DNA of 7,545 nt, from positions 1 to 7,545 of the forward strand of contig JAEYVD010000244.1 in assembly GCA_023432075.1 (NCBI GenBank), read 5' to 3'. The notes under the pieces were generated by a model. It was not told where the DNA came from, did not search any database, and was given only the letters and a program-made list of their open reading frames with translations. Positions 5,808 to 7,545 of the stretch are shown here, piece by piece. Each line of letters opens with the position of its first letter. Position 1 is the stretch's first letter. Made by a program: the position numbers and the translations under genes. Source of the stretch: Pseudomonadota bacterium (lineage in GTDB: Bacteria; Pseudomonadota; Gammaproteobacteria; Burkholderiales; Burkholderiaceae_B).

Positions 5808-7007
5808 ATGAAAAAGACGTTGCGCGCGACGGCATTGGCCGCGCTGTTGGGAATGGCAGGTGCGGCACAGGCCGATGACGGCGTGATCCGAATCGGGTTC
5901 ATCACGGATATGTCCGGACTGTCCGCGGACGCCGACGGACCTGGCGGCGTCGAGGCGATCAAGATGGCGATCGCGGACCTGGGCGGCACGGTGGCTGGAA
6001 AGAAGGTGGAGGTATTGGTTGCGGATCACCAGAACCGGGCCGATATCGCGTCGTCCCGCGCGCGGGAATGGCTGGACCAGCGCGGGGTGAACATGCTGAT
6101 CGCGGGCGCGAATTCGGCGGCGGCGCTGGCGATGGCGAAGGTGGCCGAGGAAAAGAAGACGCCGTTCTTCGTTGTGAGCGCGGGTGCGTCCGAACTGACG
6201 AACTCGCAATGCACGCCCTACACGGTGCACTACGTGTACGACACGGTGTCGCTGGCGCGCGGCACGGCGCGCGCGATGATGAAGGAAGGCAACAAGGATT
6301 GGTATTTCCTGACGGTGGACCATGCGTTCGGCCATGCGCTGGAGCGCGATGCTTCCAAGGTGGTGCAGGCCGACGGCGGCAACGTCAAGGGCCGGGTGCG
6401 GCATCCGCTCAACACGGCGGACTTCTCGTCGTTCATCCTGCAGGCGCAGGCCTCTGGCGCGCAGGTGCTGGGCCTGGCCAATTCCGCCAGCGACACCAGC
6501 AATGCGGTCAAGGCGGCCAACGAATTTGGACTGACGCCCAAGATGAAGATCGCCGGCCTGCTGGTGCTGATCACCGACGTGCACGCGCTGGGCCTGCCGG
6601 CGGCGCAGAATATGTATTTGACGACGGCATGGTACTGGGACCAGGACGACCCGTCGCGCAAGTGGGCGTCGCGCTTTGAGGCCGTGATGAAGAAAAAGCC
6701 CTCCATGCTGCAAGCCGGCGACTATTCCGCCGCGACGACCTACCTGAAGGCGGTGGAAGCCACCAAGAGCACCGACGGCGACACCATCATGACGTGGCTG
6801 AAGGCCAATCCCGTGAACGACTTTTTCGTCAAAGACGGCAAGATCCGCGCGGACGGGCTGATGGTGCACGATATGTTCCTGATGCAGGTGAAGACGCCTG
6901 CGGAATCCAAGGCGCCGTGGGACTACTACAAGCTTGTGGCGCGTGTGCCAGGCACCCAGGTGTATACGTCGCCCGAGGAATCGACCTGCCGTCTGATGAA
7001 GCCCTGA
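5808..7007 (+). CDS. Periplasmic ABC-transporter substrate-binding protein, branched-chain amino acid (LivJ-like) type
   Basis: This 399-residue protein belongs to the type I periplasmic binding fold (Peripla_BP_6). The N-terminus is a clear Sec signal (MKKTLRATALAALLGMAG) with cleavage expected after AQA at residue 22. The mature chain opens with IRIGFITDMSG, then GGVEAIKMAIADLGG and KKVEVLVADHQNRADIA, and shows IAGANSAAALAMAKVAEEKKTPFFVVSAG, all typical first-lobe features. Only two cysteines are present, Cys135 (in SQCTPY) and Cys394 near the C-terminus, a possible disulfide. The ATG at 5808 is chosen over an upstream in-frame one at 5793 because GGGGAG (5795-5800) lies seven bases before it and the signal peptide starts there. 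It follows the BKACE gene by 34 bases. No permease or ATPase genes are in view. Its ligand is probably a precursor of the BKACE substrate; this is inference. Confidence 0.93.
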   Translation: MKKTLRATALAALLGMAGAAQADDGVIRIGFITDMSGLSADADGPGGVEAIKMAIADLGGTVAGKKVEVLVADHQNRADIASSRAREWLDQRGVNMLIAGANSAAALAMAKVAEEKKTPFFVVSAGASELTNSQCTPYTVHYVYDTVSLARGTARAMMKEGNKDWYFLTVDHAFGHALERDASKVVQADGGNVKGRVRHPLNTADFSSFILQAQASGAQVLGLANSASDTSNAVKAANEFGLTPKMKIAGLLVLITDVHALGLPAAQNMYLTTAWYWDQDDPSRKWASRFEAVMKKKPSMLQAGDYSAATTYLKAVEATKSTDGDTIMTWLKANPVNDFFVKDGKIRADGLMVHDMFLMQVKTPAESKAPWDYYKLVARVPGTQVYTSPEESTCRLMKP

Positions 7008-7019
7008 AGCGCTGACACC

Positions 7020-7545
7020 ATGAATCAATCTGGAAATCCCATGACGACACCCGAGGCGATCGCCGCCCTTCCTGTTGACCTGTCTGGAAAGCGCGTCATC
7101 GTGACCGCGGGCGCGTCCGGCATCGGCGCCGCGCTGGCCGACGCCTTTGCAGAACGCGGCGCCCGCGTTCACTTGTGCGACGTCGATGAACAGGCGCTGG
7201 CCAGTTGCCGGCACCCGTGGGCGCGCGCGGACGTGGGCAGCCGCGACGAGATCGACCACTACATGCAGACCGCGCTAGCGCATCTGGGCGGGCTGGACGT
7301 GCTGGTGAACAACGCCGGCATTGCCGGGCCCACGGCAGGCATCGCCGACATCACCGCGCAAGAGCTGGATGCCACGATGGACATCAATCTGGCCTCGCAG
7401 TTCCACACGGTGCGACACGCGTTGCCCGCCCTGCGCGCGTCGGGCGGCGGCAGCATCATCAACATCAGTTCGGTGGCGGGACGGATGGGCTTACCCATGC
7501 GCACGCCATATGCGGCCACCAAATGGGGCGTGGTGGGCCTGACGC
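7020..7545 (+). CDS. Short-chain dehydrogenase/reductase, NAD-type (C-terminal end outside window)
   Basis: The first 175 codons of a classical short-chain dehydrogenase are present, without a stop before the right edge. It shows the coenzyme loop TAGASGIG (29-36), an acidic Asp54 at the end of the second strand (HLCDVD) favouring NAD over NADP, NNAG (97-100), and the catalytic set Asn123, Ser151, Tyr164 and Lys168 (YAATK). The first glycine of the usual TGxxxGIG is replaced by alanine. Such enzymes oxidise secondary alcohols or reduce ketones; next to a BKACE gene, oxidation of a beta-hydroxy acid to the beta-keto acid is a reasonable guess. The gene follows the binding protein by 12 bases, so it is in the same operon. 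The ATG at 7020 has a poor ribosome site; the in-frame ATG at 7041, preceded by TGGAAA, is an alternative start. Confidence 0.92.
   Translation, partial: MNQSGNPMTTPEAIAALPVDLSGKRVIVTAGASGIGAALADAFAERGARVHLCDVDEQALASCRHPWARADVGSRDEIDHYMQTALAHLGGLDVLVNNAGIAGPTAGIADITAQELDATMDINLASQFHTVRHALPALRASGGGSIINISSVAGRMGLPMRTPYAATKWGVVGLT

Noticed and set aside
5409..7259. A 616-codon open frame on the minus strand opposite the BKACE, binding-protein and dehydrogenase genes.
   Set aside because: It crosses three convincing genes, and its Arg/His-rich translation has no recognisable domain; it is a codon-bias shadow.

Overview
The window is GC-rich and densely packed. Its mix of genes (a Bug/TctC-type receptor, an orphan branched-chain-type binding protein, a Rieske dioxygenase cluster and a BKACE enzyme) is typical of Burkholderiales, most likely Alcaligenaceae such as Achromobacter or Bordetella. 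That placement is inferred from gene content and composition, not from a marker gene. Nothing in the window looks like a phage, insertion sequence, CRISPR array, tRNA or rRNA.

The left part (1-4048) is a single leftward unit on the minus strand. In transcription order it holds a GntR/FCD-family regulator, the large (Rieske) and small subunits of an aromatic ring-hydroxylating oxygenase joined by an ATGA overlap, a TctC/Bug periplasmic receptor, and the N-terminus of an FAD ferredoxin reductase that runs off the left edge. This reads as a regulator-led cluster for uptake and ring dihydroxylation of an aromatic compound, probably an aromatic carboxylate. The substrate cannot be told from sequence alone. 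A ferredoxin and a diol dehydrogenase would be expected further left.

The middle (4049-4652) holds the regulatory gap upstream of the regulator, with a perfect 15-bp palindrome, followed by ppiC, a 93-residue cytoplasmic parvulin prolyl isomerase on the plus strand. ppiC ends in a very strong intrinsic terminator (13-bp stem, GCGA tetraloop, seven T) that is also symmetrical enough to work on the other strand.

The right part (4653-7545) is a rightward unit. After a control region with a 12-bp palindrome come a BKACE (DUF849) beta-keto acid cleavage enzyme, a periplasmic binding protein of the branched-chain amino acid type, and an NAD-type short-chain dehydrogenase cut by the right edge. A coherent reading is that a beta-hydroxy acid is captured, oxidised by the dehydrogenase to a beta-keto acid, and cleaved with acetyl-CoA by the BKACE enzyme. 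Neither binding protein has transporter permeases in the window.

There is no stretch over 300 bases without a gene. The two largest gaps, 4049-4310 and 4593-4840, hold the control elements described below.
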